Shown: positions 24,501-34,340 of the stretch, piece after piece
Numbering within the stretch: the first letter of the stretch is position 1
Layout: the number at the start of each line of letters is the position of its first letter
Source of the DNA: Craspedostauros australis
Taxonomy: Eukaryota; Bacillariophyta; Bacillariophyceae; Mastogloiales; Achnanthaceae
Length of the DNA: 64,000 bases
Assembly (NCBI GenBank): GCA_026770025.1
Contig: JAMXDE010000023.1
Location: 558,001-622,000, forward strand
Reading direction: 5' to 3'
Notes under the pieces: model-generated
What the model saw: only the letters and a program-made list of their open reading frames with translations
Told to the model about the DNA's origin: nothing
Databases searched by the model: none
Position numbers and translations under genes: made by a program

Positions 24501-27500
24501 TGGAGGGCTACATGGAGACGCGTATGCGCACCAACGTCGCGCTTAATGTGGATGCCGCCAAGACCAGCAAAGGCAGCAGCAGCAAAACCAAGAAAACCAA
24601 AACTGGTGACAAGAGTGACAGCGATGATAAGAAGGAAGCTGCGGAGGAAGAGGCTGTTCGGAAAGAATTGCCTTGGGCTCTGCGCAAGCTGCTGCAAAAC
24701 AAAGACGTGGATGTGACATCGACCACGTTGGATGGTTTCAACATGCTTCATGTGCTGGCAGCGCAGCCGTTCAAAGTTCCCAACGTCACACCGGCCCGTG
24801 TGCTTGGCTTGGCACGGTTGCTGCTGAAGATGGGCAACTTCGACATGGATGCCAAAGACGAAAGTGGAATGCCTGCCATCTTCCATGCTGTGGAAGCTGA
24901 CAACGGCATCATGATGGGGTTCTTGCTGAAGAATGGCGCCACGATCAGCGCAGACATCAAGGACAGCGAAGGGAAGAACATCGTCCATCACTTACTCGGC
25001 TCTCGCCCCTACCGTTGTCGTGAAGATCTGGAACGAGTCGAGGATGCTGTAGGGAAGGAAACCTTTGCTGCAATGCTCGGCGCATTGGATGCGATGGGTC
25101 GCTCTCCGTTGCACATGGCTGTGCAGTACATGGCGAATTGCAACGTGGCCGACCCTATGTGGGAAAAATCCATGACTTGTGTCAAAGGTGTCCTTACCAA
25201 GCATCCACAACTGGCGACACAGCCCATCGACGAGGTTCCCTTGTTCCATGATCCCGAGTTCTTATGCCCCGTCCTGGCTGAAGTCCAGGCTGACAAACGT
25301 GCGGAGACATCACGCAACACGCGCCATGGCTGGCACCACTCACAGTCGCACTCGCAGTCGCCCCTATTGGTCACAGGCAAAGACATCATCGATGCGTCGA
25401 GGATCCGAAATGTGCTGGAAACATACGACCAGGCTGTCGCCTTTGGCGGGAATGACGTTGGACAAACCTTGCTGCATATCACCTGCTTCGATGAGCGACC
25501 GCAGAGAACCAAGCAAATGATGGAATGGCTTCTTCCGTTGTGCAAGGACCAGGTGAACAGCAAGGCACCGTGCGACGGCTTTCCCTTGACGCCGATGCAG
25601 GTGCTGACACACAGAATGCTGCCTCGAAACGTCGCAAAGCATGTGAACCTTCGAAGACAAATCGCGCAATGTTACGACCACTTCTTCGAGGTGCTGCAAA
25701 TGTTCGTCGATGCAGGATCACATGACATCAACACTGTCCCACGAGACGATGCTGTCGACAACGCGGATGATGACATGGCTGATGTGACGGCAGGCGATGG
25801 CGGCGACGATGGTGGTGGCAGCGGCTCCACCAACGCAGCTGCAAATGCAAATGCAGATGCAGATGATGAAGGCTCAGATGCAAAGAAGGTGGATGATACA
25901 GAGCAAGTCAAGAAGATGGTGCAGCTTGCCACCGAATTCCTCGATTCGAAGAAAGAGGATGTCGGGGTCAGCGTCGTGAAGCACTTTCGTGACATCATGT
26001 CACAAAGACAGAATCGTCTGAAGAGTCGCCGCAAATCTGCGAATGGCAACAGTGCTGGCAGTAGCTCCAGCAACAGCGCGCGGAGGAACAACAACCAGAC
26101 AAACGACACAGAACCGCTGGTGAAGATTCTTGCGAATTGCGAATTCATCCCCAGAAGCGCGTGGCAAAAGCTGCGTGATGACTTTGGTTTGGACCTTTGC
26201 GCCCAGAGCTCCTCGACAGGAGACACAGCGCTGCACATTGCGCTCCGTCGGCAGGACGACCAGCTCGTGACCTACATGACGGACAATTATCTGTCGTTAA
26301 TAACACAAGCGAATTTGGAAGGGGAGTTGCCGATTCACATCGCCGCCAAGAAGGACAACGCGAGGCTGGTCAAGTTGGTGCTGCGGTTCATATCGAAGCA
26401 TGCAGCGACAAGTCAGGCCACCACCGGTTCCGTCAAGGATAGGACAGATGACGATGTGAATGATCTGGTCACCAGAGAAATCAACAGGAAGGATTCCTCA
26501 GGCAGAACGGCATTCCATTTCAGTGTCGAGAAGGCAACAGCACGTCGGGAGGAGGCTCTGGAGCCATGCGAGGCGCTCTTCATGAGAGCTGGTGCGCGGC
26601 TGGATATTGTCGACTCGCGCAACAGAACGCCCTTGCATTACTGCTTTCTCGAACATGCATCTTCGATGGATCATTGGAACTTTCCGCATTGTCTCTCGTC
26701 GACGACTCACGACAGAGTCGATCTCGTCAGCGCTCTCCTGGCGGCCAAAGGTGCCGACAAGAGCGTGTCCATCGCCGACAACCATGGACGCACGCCTCTA
26801 TTGTACGCGGCGGCATACAACTCCACCGTCTCAAGTTTGCTCCTCCTCTCGAAGAAGGCGGATCTCTTCCACCAAGACAACGACTCCAACACCGCTGCCA
26901 ACATCGCGGTCCTCCGCGGGCACGAAAATTACATCATCACCATGCTCAAGAGCCAGGGATCGGACGCGCTGCCGCCGCTGGTTGATGTCACGGATGTGCG
27001 TCGCACAGTCACGATCAAGCCAGGGACGAAAGAGAAGAAGGTAACGGAGGTCAGCAGGCAGATCCAATCCATCGTGTGGCATGCCATCAAATCCCGCTTC
27101 AATGGTTTGGTGTACATTCTGCTGGACACATCCTTCCCGTTGCACACGGCTTGTGTCGACGCATTGAGCAACGAGTCCTTCCAGCTCGTGCGCAAGCTCC
27201 TCACGACCAGTTCGTTGGATGTTGTGCGCCACATCGACATGGCGACGAAGAGGTCTCTTCTGCACGAGGTTTGCCGCGTCAAGAGGTACAGCGACCATCG
27301 ATGGAGCACGACGTTGGCTGAACTTCTGGTCGAAGCAGACGTGAAAGCAACGGGGGTTGATGCTGATGGCAAACTCCCGTTGCATTATGCTATTCTCAAC
27401 CAGCACAAGCCTCTCATCACTTACCTCGTTGCCAACTTCCGCAACGCAGTCAATGTGGCTGACAATGCGGGGAGATTTCCTCTGAGCATCTACATGACAT

Positions 27501-30500
27501 CAATGTTGAACCGTGGGAACAGCGAGAGCATCTTGGCATTGTTCCGAACGCTTGCTCCCACCGAGCACGACCTGACATCGGTGAAGGTTAACAAGGTCGT
27601 CACATCCGTCTTATCCGTCGCCCAGACAAGTCCCAAGAAACCGAGTGTCGCAAACAGTACTGGCGCTGGGGAGAGAGACCACGCCCTGAACGACACCGAC
27701 GACGACGACGACTGCAGTGATGATGACAGTGATCAGGACAGCGACGAAGACAGCCAGGCGAGCACCAATGATAGGAAGGGAAACCTTGGTGGGCATGGCT
27801 ACGGCAAAATCGAATTTGCTCCTGGCCCCAATGTGGCATCAGTTATCAACGAGCTGAAAAAGGCGGAAGCATTGGCAAAGAAACAGAACAGCGAAGCCAT
27901 GGTGCAGGCCGCTTCAGAAGAGGGCGAAAAGCGACAGGAGGTGCGCCACTCGACGTTAATCATCTTGGCGTTGCAGTCTGGCAACTTCGACCTTGCCCAG
28001 TACTTGATTGACAAGGGTGCTCTGATCGATCTCCTCGACTCAAGCGGCATGTCAGCGCTCCACCATGGCGTCTCCAGAGGCTGCCAGAAAACCGTCGAAT
28101 TCCTCGTTCGGAATGGTGCTGACCTCGACCTGGCCGTTGACAACGAGCAAGGTTTGACGCCCTTGATCATGAGCATCGTCAACAATCGTCATGACATCTT
28201 CCATCTGCTGCTGCGCTCCGGCGCAGACGTGGAGAAGCCGTGTCTTGGGAGGGGCATGACCATCATGCACCACGCCTGCCAGCAAAATCGTGCCACACTC
28301 ATGGCCTCAATTCTCGAGGCAGTTGCAAGTCGCGGTGACGACTTGAAGCTGGATTCCAAGTCCAAGACGCTCGAGGGTCATCGTCTTCTGCTGCGATTTT
28401 CCAACGATGTCACCTTGTACCCCGCGAGCATCGCTGACAAAGGCAAAAATGCAGTTCTTGCCGACAAACAGCAGGTGCCTGCGTCAAAAATCGTGGCTGG
28501 ATACGACGTGTCATCGAAGCACCTGGATAGTCTCCTCCATTTTGCCGTCCTGTGGAATGCCCGTGGCGGCTCGTACTCACCCTCGAACGGAGTACGCTGG
28601 GCACAGATCCCGAGGTACAACGACGATGCTTCCCGCAACGAGGCGCGGCGGAGGCTGAAGCATGTCTTTGGTGCAGAGCACATCGCAGTTGGGTTGCACG
28701 ATGAACACCTCACCAAACCTCTGCCGGAAGGGTCCTACGTCATCTTCCAGCGAAGTGGCGACGGCAAGGATTACGCGTCAGCGTTGAAACCATGGTGCGA
28801 GGCAAGGGTTGTGAAATGCTACAAGAACGGAACCTACGACTTGCAAACCTTGCGCGGTCCGCTGGTGACGAACGTCCTTCGTCAGCAGATCAGACCTTGG
28901 AAGGCGACGCCAGGCTTGTGGGCGACCGACGCTTCTGGCGGCACGGGAAGGACAGGGGCGAAGAAGAAGAAGAAAAAGGCGGCGAAGACGAAGCAGAAGT
29001 CCAGGGCCGCCCGGCTGCTGGAAATGAAGGATGGTAGCGGAAGGACGGCTCTCGAGTATGTTGTGGCTCCCGTCAAATTCGGATCTTACGAGAACATGGA
29101 AGCGGCGGAACTCCTTTGCAAGCACGGTGCTGTTGTGAGCGAGGAGATGCTCGCGAAATGCAGGGCGGGCAGTCAGTTCCATGCCAAGCTGGCTGAGCTC
29201 GGCGGCTTAGATGTGCCCATGTCTCCAGCCGAGGGAGGCGGCGATGCCGATGTTGCTACCGACAATGCATCTGGGCCCACTTCGTCACGCACAGCAGCAC
29301 AGTCTGCATCAGTCTCAGACCTGAAACCGATCTCTGATGATGAGCTGGAGGTCGAAGTCCAGAAGGCCCTCGTGGAGATGGAAACGAGCGGGCTTATGAA
29401 GAAGAAGGATGATTTCGCGCCAAAGGTCAACCCTTGCTGCGAACTGAAGGGCCGCCTCATCCGGGTCCTACCCTTCACCGACGAAGACATTCCGGGTGCT
29501 GTGGTTTCGGATACAAGCAGGGCCTTCTTCACGATCACCACCACCAAGGTGGAGCTGCACCACTATGGAATCTCAGAGAACAAGTACTACAAGATGCAAA
29601 TCGTCGAGGACCCCATCAAGAAGCTCTTTGTTCTCCTGACGAACTGGGGGCAAACAGGCGACTACGGTGGACAGAAGCAGGAAACACCGTACGGAGTCCG
29701 GAAGGAGGCGGTGGCTGAGTTCTGCAAGGTCTTCAAGGCCAAGAGCGGCAACACCTTCGACGACTACCTGGCGGGCAAGTTCAAGCCGAAGTTTGGGAAG
29801 TACAAGACGATCAACCTCCTCGGGAGCAACTATGAACAGCCCAAGCTTCCCAGCATCACATCGCTCGTGAAGAAGGCAACCGATAGTGGCACGGAGTCGC
29901 TGTTGAGCTCGGTGATCAGGGACACGCTGGTCACTTTGGCGGATCGCGCGGAAATGAACAGAAGTGCCAACGAGCTTGGGTTGCAACAAGATCAGTGCCC
30001 GTTGGGACGCATCTCCATCCGAATGGTCCTGGCGGCGGCCGAGAAGCTGGACGCCATCGCTGCGGCACTGGACAAGGTCGAAAAACTTGACAAGCCCGAA
30101 CAGCTGAAGGAGAAGCGCGAGGCCATGGATGACGTCGCTCTGTTGTCGGGGGAGTACTACGAGCTCCTGCCAACGAAGGAGGGCGACGACGCGCTGGAAC
30201 CGCTCACAGATGAAACCCTGAAGGAACAGCGCAACGTCATATCGCAGCTCAAGGATCTCGCCGTCTCCACCCAACTGCTCATGCTCGCAAACTCCAATGC
30301 TTCTCTGGTCCACCCGCTCGACTACATCTACAGAGCCTTGAACGCCAGCATACGCCCCATGTCGGTCAAAGAAACCGAAAGGGTTGGAGTGGAACAATAC
30401 TTCCGCAACACCATCAGCTCTGCCGAAGGTCTCGTCGTTAGCCAAGTGTTCGAGATGCGCCGGAACAGCGAATCCAGCAACAGAGAGATGGGGAATCGCA

Positions 30501-31495
30501 GGTTGTTGTGGCACGGCACGAGCAACGCCAACGTGCTGGGGATCATCAGGGAGGGTCTTCGCATCGCGCCATCGACAGCCGAAATCGCCGGCAATGCGTT
30601 TGGTGATGGTGTGTACTTCGCTGACATGGCGCAGAAATCCTTCGGATACTGCCGCGCGCACTTGGACAGCGGCGCGAGGACCATGCCGCGAGCCTACTTC
30701 TTCCTTGCAGATGTTGCGCTGGGAGATCAGGGAGTGGTGACCGAGGCCAATTGGGGTGAAACAAAGATCGATGCAGACAGCGTCTTCGCGTTGGGGCAGG
30801 AAGGTCCGGACGTCACCCATGACACTGTGTTCAAGTCCGGGACGGTCTTCCCGCTGGGCAAGACGTCACCCAATCCCAAGCGCGCCACCACGATCAAGTG
30901 GGTGGAGTTCGATTTTGATGACGACAACTTCCCCAAAGTATCGGAGGCTATTGAGAATGCAAGGTCGTCAAAGGATTCCATATTCCCTGTGAAGATAGGC
31001 GTCGAATATAAAGGTAGAGCGTACACGGCTGTGCTCTCGGACGGTCCTTTCTCCAGCACCGCCAAACTCATCCCCATCATCAAACAAAAGGATCTCGCGA
31101 AAGAGGACGATGATGGCGACGACGACGAGAAGAGCGGCAGCAAGAAAAGAGGGAAGAAGGGAGCTGCCGGCAACGACAAAAAGAGGCGGCGAAAGAACGA
31201 CGACAACGACGGAGACGACGAGGATGCCGATGCCGATAGCAACAACGCGATGGTAGATGGAGAGGACGGAAGCGGCGACGAAGACGATGAGGACGACGAG
31301 GAAGAACTACCAGAGCACCTCACACGGGAAATCAAACTGACCCGGTACGATGGTGGCAACCAGGGATGTGTCCACTACAACGAATACGTGGTGAACGACG
31401 TGAAACGAATCAACCTCCGCTACTTGGTGGAGGTGACTAGCAGACACTGGGTGGAGAAGAACTGGAAGACGGTCCGCACACACAAAACTGGATAG
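21557..31495 (+). CDS. Giant ankyrin-WGR-PARP (poly-ADP-ribose polymerase)
   Basis: A single open frame encodes about 3312 residues from the ATG at 21557 (context GCGAACATGG); the frame is open further upstream but has no ATG there. Order: a histone-H1-like Lys/Ala tail (1-85); an Asp run near 260; ankyrin repeats over roughly 345-2550, broken by a low-complexity Asn/Lys/Ala stretch near 570-675; a Tudor-like segment near 2393-2450; a WGR domain near 2676-2757 (NWGQTGDYGG); a helical PARP regulatory domain near 2770-2915; and the ADP-ribosyltransferase domain to the end. The H-Y-E triad is present as His2986 (LLWHGTSN), Tyr3020 (GDGVYFAD) and Glu3276 (YNEYVV), so poly-ADP-ribosylation is expected. 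WGR and regulatory domains tie it to DNA-damage-sensing PARPs, and basic clusters suggest nuclear location. About 160 extra residues separate Tyr and Glu. Tankyrases lack WGR; C. elegans PME-5 has a comparable ankyrin-WGR combination. It converges on pyruvate kinase. Confidence 0.93.
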   Translation: MARTKRAVGAKKKSGAAAVAKKTSGKSEDGKPKAKLSPKASPANSGAAMVATTTKAEKKKADKATPTKAKEKPKVHVIKDEYEMKFASLEVVLAIASMDATDMKEKYLVGRLQEDVLMGAADEAEVGITWFDYDDDEEDADDDGNANTTTTTTTTTNPNKYWVAGNDDAVAVGSLVCSISHLAKSSYSTTHGELLTISEEAYIYANQKLEEQLEDDYDADADSQFGDVAVAKRVRLAARKTGSKSEMVTGPRSGSAVAIDDDDDDDDDDDDPMSSIGGKRKRKGKGGSKAKKSAGGSKAKRARTIRGVTPRPSFKLVDNPFGVKNGKIAKFDGDIERCSKEVVRAVAAKDTKALKAAISSAATSITSLHHIQCLAFPMTPLIQAIVMGDKTALKTLLNAYKEERDSLIRTPQRPSMQPCALPTLSTGKITSRHANYNRRAINASRGGREGNNALLHDTRGNSYATCSHRSIGVPGKSLPTELISVLSDCKTLTLAEDFDEIATDILDLAEATFSMRFPDCDFLDQALKGGHRNIVKRIIDQKFAMPHNTNMYNFLHVESLRDVPHKSSTDDVNSNANANANTSTGDADDKEGEDESKASATKTKAKNKAKGKGKGKGKTAENEKTTEDEDTEMDADDANAGASARATATATTSGNSNVNGNDGNGNEATKTDLGKVFSKDFQARSVIKKTEDGTRFTPLMTACINPNAIFLKALLHVAPEHAQTADNQQTGLLHYAASCEGDGPLRFLLEEYSLPKVAIDKNKDTPLHFAARCSRTHNIRALLQDAEGDQRKILLNAKNSTGLTPIHLATYSRRSAALQTVQAMLEEGADANAPSTAAANRKSPMHIAASLGDLEMLKLLIRFKGNPVKGDKLKRTPLIHACMNGHAHVVSYLLRLGVSTDACDSSNNSPMHYAVAYGWDDCVRLLLDAGAAPDAKNSWNTTPLSVAVQKGRHAVARLLLELPNVDVNFKDDEGKSTFFKLMEGYMETRMRTNVALNVDAAKTSKGSSSKTKKTKTGDKSDSDDKKEAAEEEAVRKELPWALRKLLQNKDVDVTSTTLDGFNMLHVLAAQPFKVPNVTPARVLGLARLLLKMGNFDMDAKDESGMPAIFHAVEADNGIMMGFLLKNGATISADIKDSEGKNIVHHLLGSRPYRCREDLERVEDAVGKETFAAMLGALDAMGRSPLHMAVQYMANCNVADPMWEKSMTCVKGVLTKHPQLATQPIDEVPLFHDPEFLCPVLAEVQADKRAETSRNTRHGWHHSQSHSQSPLLVTGKDIIDASRIRNVLETYDQAVAFGGNDVGQTLLHITCFDERPQRTKQMMEWLLPLCKDQVNSKAPCDGFPLTPMQVLTHRMLPRNVAKHVNLRRQIAQCYDHFFEVLQMFVDAGSHDINTVPRDDAVDNADDDMADVTAGDGGDDGGGSGSTNAAANANADADDEGSDAKKVDDTEQVKKMVQLATEFLDSKKEDVGVSVVKHFRDIMSQRQNRLKSRRKSANGNSAGSSSSNSARRNNNQTNDTEPLVKILANCEFIPRSAWQKLRDDFGLDLCAQSSSTGDTALHIALRRQDDQLVTYMTDNYLSLITQANLEGELPIHIAAKKDNARLVKLVLRFISKHAATSQATTGSVKDRTDDDVNDLVTREINRKDSSGRTAFHFSVEKATARREEALEPCEALFMRAGARLDIVDSRNRTPLHYCFLEHASSMDHWNFPHCLSSTTHDRVDLVSALLAAKGADKSVSIADNHGRTPLLYAAAYNSTVSSLLLLSKKADLFHQDNDSNTAANIAVLRGHENYIITMLKSQGSDALPPLVDVTDVRRTVTIKPGTKEKKVTEVSRQIQSIVWHAIKSRFNGLVYILLDTSFPLHTACVDALSNESFQLVRKLLTTSSLDVVRHIDMATKRSLLHEVCRVKRYSDHRWSTTLAELLVEADVKATGVDADGKLPLHYAILNQHKPLITYLVANFRNAVNVADNAGRFPLSIYMTSMLNRGNSESILALFRTLAPTEHDLTSVKVNKVVTSVLSVAQTSPKKPSVANSTGAGERDHALNDTDDDDDCSDDDSDQDSDEDSQASTNDRKGNLGGHGYGKIEFAPGPNVASVINELKKAEALAKKQNSEAMVQAASEEGEKRQEVRHSTLIILALQSGNFDLAQYLIDKGALIDLLDSSGMSALHHGVSRGCQKTVEFLVRNGADLDLAVDNEQGLTPLIMSIVNNRHDIFHLLLRSGADVEKPCLGRGMTIMHHACQQNRATLMASILEAVASRGDDLKLDSKSKTLEGHRLLLRFSNDVTLYPASIADKGKNAVLADKQQVPASKIVAGYDVSSKHLDSLLHFAVLWNARGGSYSPSNGVRWAQIPRYNDDASRNEARRRLKHVFGAEHIAVGLHDEHLTKPLPEGSYVIFQRSGDGKDYASALKPWCEARVVKCYKNGTYDLQTLRGPLVTNVLRQQIRPWKATPGLWATDASGGTGRTGAKKKKKKAAKTKQKSRAARLLEMKDGSGRTALEYVVAPVKFGSYENMEAAELLCKHGAVVSEEMLAKCRAGSQFHAKLAELGGLDVPMSPAEGGGDADVATDNASGPTSSRTAAQSASVSDLKPISDDELEVEVQKALVEMETSGLMKKKDDFAPKVNPCCELKGRLIRVLPFTDEDIPGAVVSDTSRAFFTITTTKVELHHYGISENKYYKMQIVEDPIKKLFVLLTNWGQTGDYGGQKQETPYGVRKEAVAEFCKVFKAKSGNTFDDYLAGKFKPKFGKYKTINLLGSNYEQPKLPSITSLVKKATDSGTESLLSSVIRDTLVTLADRAEMNRSANELGLQQDQCPLGRISIRMVLAAAEKLDAIAAALDKVEKLDKPEQLKEKREAMDDVALLSGEYYELLPTKEGDDALEPLTDETLKEQRNVISQLKDLAVSTQLLMLANSNASLVHPLDYIYRALNASIRPMSVKETERVGVEQYFRNTISSAEGLVVSQVFEMRRNSESSNREMGNRRLLWHGTSNANVLGIIREGLRIAPSTAEIAGNAFGDGVYFADMAQKSFGYCRAHLDSGARTMPRAYFFLADVALGDQGVVTEANWGETKIDADSVFALGQEGPDVTHDTVFKSGTVFPLGKTSPNPKRATTIKWVEFDFDDDNFPKVSEAIENARSSKDSIFPVKIGVEYKGRAYTAVLSDGPFSSTAKLIPIIKQKDLAKEDDDGDDDEKSGSKKRGKKGAAGNDKKRRRKNDDNDGDDEDADADSNNAMVDGEDGSGDEDDEDDEEELPEHLTREIKLTRYDGGNQGCVHYNEYVVNDVKRINLRYLVEVTSRHWVEKNWKTVRTHKTG

Positions 31496-31783
31496 TGACG
31501 AGACGAACAGCACCCCTGCCCCAGAATGTAATTTAGAGAATCATGCAATGTTTCATATAATGCAATGGATGATATTACGCTTCACACAGTTCCAATCAAA
31601 ACCAATGATGTCTCCGCGCTTACGCTCGTTGCCTTCTTTCTTGCAAACATGTTGCTTCCATGCTTCTCCATTTCTTCGTTCAGTTGCTCCTTAGTGTCCT
31701 TGCCGCTTTCTCGCTTATTTGGGATTATTTGTGCTCGTGCGCACCACGAGTACTTGCGTACGAGTATTCATCTATGTCTGACT

Positions 31784-34340
31784 TCAACGAAAGTCTGATG
31801 GACAAGTTATGCGCAGCATGTTGGCAACACCTGGACTATTGAATGGCAATCCAGCGGTCACAACGATGGCATCGTTGGCATCATTGACCAAGCCCTTCTT
31901 CAACGCAGCTCGACAAGCATTGCGCATGACCAAGTCCAAGTCATTTGTGGGCAATCCATCTGCTGTCATGCCAGTTTCTTCGTCGTCACCTTCGTTGTCG
32001 TCGTAGTCCACGATCCCATTGAAACCAAACTGCGTGGTGGGCAGATCAGGATACACGCCCCATGCCAAGGTGAGCTGACGAGCCTTTTCGACGAACGGGC
32101 AGATGGCCATGATGGGCGTGGTGGGTCGGAATTTAGATGCCTTCAGCACGGTGGAACCACGCAAACTGAACGTGGCGATGCACTTGGCCTGGATGGATTG
32201 CGAGATTTGGCGTGCTGCGACGATCAAGGCTTCCGTGGGGGTGTCATCCGGGATCTGGTCGAACGAATTCAAGTAATTGCGATAATGCGGATCCCCTTCC
32301 ACGCGGTTGATGATGCGCTGTTGCATCGCGACGGACTCTTCCGGGTACTACGGAAGACACACGAGCAGAAGAAAAGTGCGCATGTGGGTGTGTGCATGTG
32401 TTCATGTGTGCGTCATAGCATGTAGATTGAGGACCCAAGAGAGTATGAATAGGGTGCGTATTTCACGAGTATGACAGTAGGAGATGATCGTACATGCGGT
32501 GTATTTTACGCCATAGGTTTATGATGGAAGGCAACAGTGAACTTGTCGGTGAGTTTGAGATTGCGAGATGGATTAGACCAAACAAGACCACACCATCTCC
32601 AGTTCAATGGATTGGATGTGTAATACATACTGGCATGCAAGAGCCTTCCACGTTGAAATAGGATTGCAACGAATAGCAAGAGAGAGAGAGAGAGAACACC
32701 AGGAAAGTGCCACTATCATGGCCTCAATGAATGAACTTACCTTTCCAGCCGCCGATTCGGCACTAAGCATGATGGCATCTGCACCATCGTATATGGCTGT
32801 CGCGACATCACTGGCCTCAGCACGAGTGGGCGTGGGACTTTCGATCATGGATTCGAGCATCTGGGTGGCGACGACGACCGGGCGTCCCTGCTTACGACAT
32901 TCATCGATGATGGTCTTTTGCAGGATGGGGACGTCTTCAGGCGGGCATTCGACGCCCAGGTCCCCGCGCGCCACCATGATGCCATCGCAGAGGTCGACGA
33001 TGCGTTCGAGGTTGTCGCCCTCGAAACAGGATGGCTTCTCGATCTTGGCCATGACGCTGGGCTGGAATCTCCCGCTGGAGGGTGGGATGCGCTCGTCGAT
33101 GATGGCGCGGATTTCCTCAATATCCTCTGGACGTTGGACGAAGGAAAGGGCCACCCAGTCGACGCCAATTTCGAGCATGTAGTCCAGATCGGAACGATCC
33201 TTGGCGGTGAGGGGCGAGATCTTGAGGATGGAATCCGGCGTGTTGACGCCCTTGCGGTTGCTGATCTTTCCAGGCACGTTGACGATGCATTCCAGGAAAT
33301 CGTCACCTTTGGCGGTGACAGTGAGCTTCACCTTTCCGTCATCCACCATGAGAGTGTGGCCAACCTCGGACGCCTTGATGATTTCTGGGTGAGGCAGCTG
33401 CACGCGGGTGCTGTCGCCCATCGCAGAATCCAGATCAAGGCGAAATGTCTGGCCCTCCTCGAGGTACTCGCCGGTTGGGCTGGAGAATTCTCCGACCTTC
33501 GTGGTGAATGCGCAACGGCAGCGGGTCAATTCATTAATGTGCCATGTATCAATGTATCAATGCGTCAATGTTCAAGTTGGTGAGACGGCCGGTGGTTGAG
33601 TTAGTCGGTGAACGATCGATTGAGAGAATGGAGATGAGTGCGAATGAGTATTGGAGCATGAATGCTGGATGCTGGCTACGTCTCGAAATCGCCGTGCTCT
33701 ATGGGATAACAGATGCTCGAGCGATTCACAAGCAATTCACAAGCAGCCTGTCCGCAAGCCACCAGCCAGACAGGACGAATCTGGACGTGCGGCTGACGAT
33801 ATCGCACGAATGTCGCAACACGCAGACCAGGCATCAGCACAACGCAACATCCATCGACAGGATCATGCTCACCCGCAACTTCGGTCCCTGCAAATCTCCC
33901 AACGCGCAGATGGGATGGGAGTACTTGGCCTCGACGGATCGGATGACATCCAGGAGTTCCTTCTTCTGCTCTTGCGACCCGTGCGAGAAGTTGAGACGGA
34001 AGACGTCGGCACCCGCCAAGAAGAGACGTTCGATCATTTCCAAACTGGAGGACGACGGGCCGAGCGTCACGAGCTGCTTCGTGCTCTTTCGCCATCGCTG
34101 GGCGAGTTTGGGTGGAACGGCGATGGCTGCCTTCGGGTCGATGGGACTTTTGGTTGCCGGTGGGTCGGTGGCGACGTTCAGCTCCAGGGAGAACCGGGCC
34201 TTCCCGACGCCCCCGGTTGCCGCCTCTGCCCCGGATGACCTTGGCGCCAGCGAGGATGGGACGAAGGCGCTGCCGGGCGAGACGATCGCAGCGGAGGCTG
34301 CCATCAGGGCGAACGCGGCGGATGGAACTTGGATCTTCAT
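31784..34340 (-). CDS. Pyruvate kinase, probably plastid-targeted, three exons
   Basis: Exons 34340-33873, 33496-32741 and 32347-31784 join in phase 0 to 595 residues. Introns are 376 and 393 bp with donors GTGAGC and GTAAGT. Exon 1 ends in GDLQGPKLR and exon 2 resumes with VGEF, restoring a conserved pyruvate kinase strand. The active-site helix (MAKIEKP, Lys near 307) and the metal/PEP-binding segment ([10 protein letters not shown], near 327) are intact, and the C-terminal domain ends normally ([12 protein letters not shown]). The enzyme makes pyruvate and ATP from phosphoenolpyruvate and ADP. Residues 1-25 are a hydrophobic signal followed by GSAFVPSS, which matches the bipartite plastid presequence of diatoms with Phe just after the cleavage site, so plastid import is inferred. 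The TGA stop is 31786-31784, under 300 bp from the PARP stop on the other strand. Confidence 0.95.
32679..32695 (+). repeat. GA microsatellite in pyruvate kinase intron 2
   Basis: About eight AG dinucleotides lie inside the second intron of the pyruvate kinase gene, close to its donor. On the transcribed strand this is a CT run, so it is pyrimidine-rich in the pre-mRNA. Confidence 0.85.

Noticed and set aside
29573-30820. 415-codon open frame on the minus strand
   Set aside because: It lies opposite the WGR and catalytic parts of the PARP gene, whose motifs prove the plus strand is coding. Its translation has no recognisable domain; it is a shadow of GC-rich third positions.
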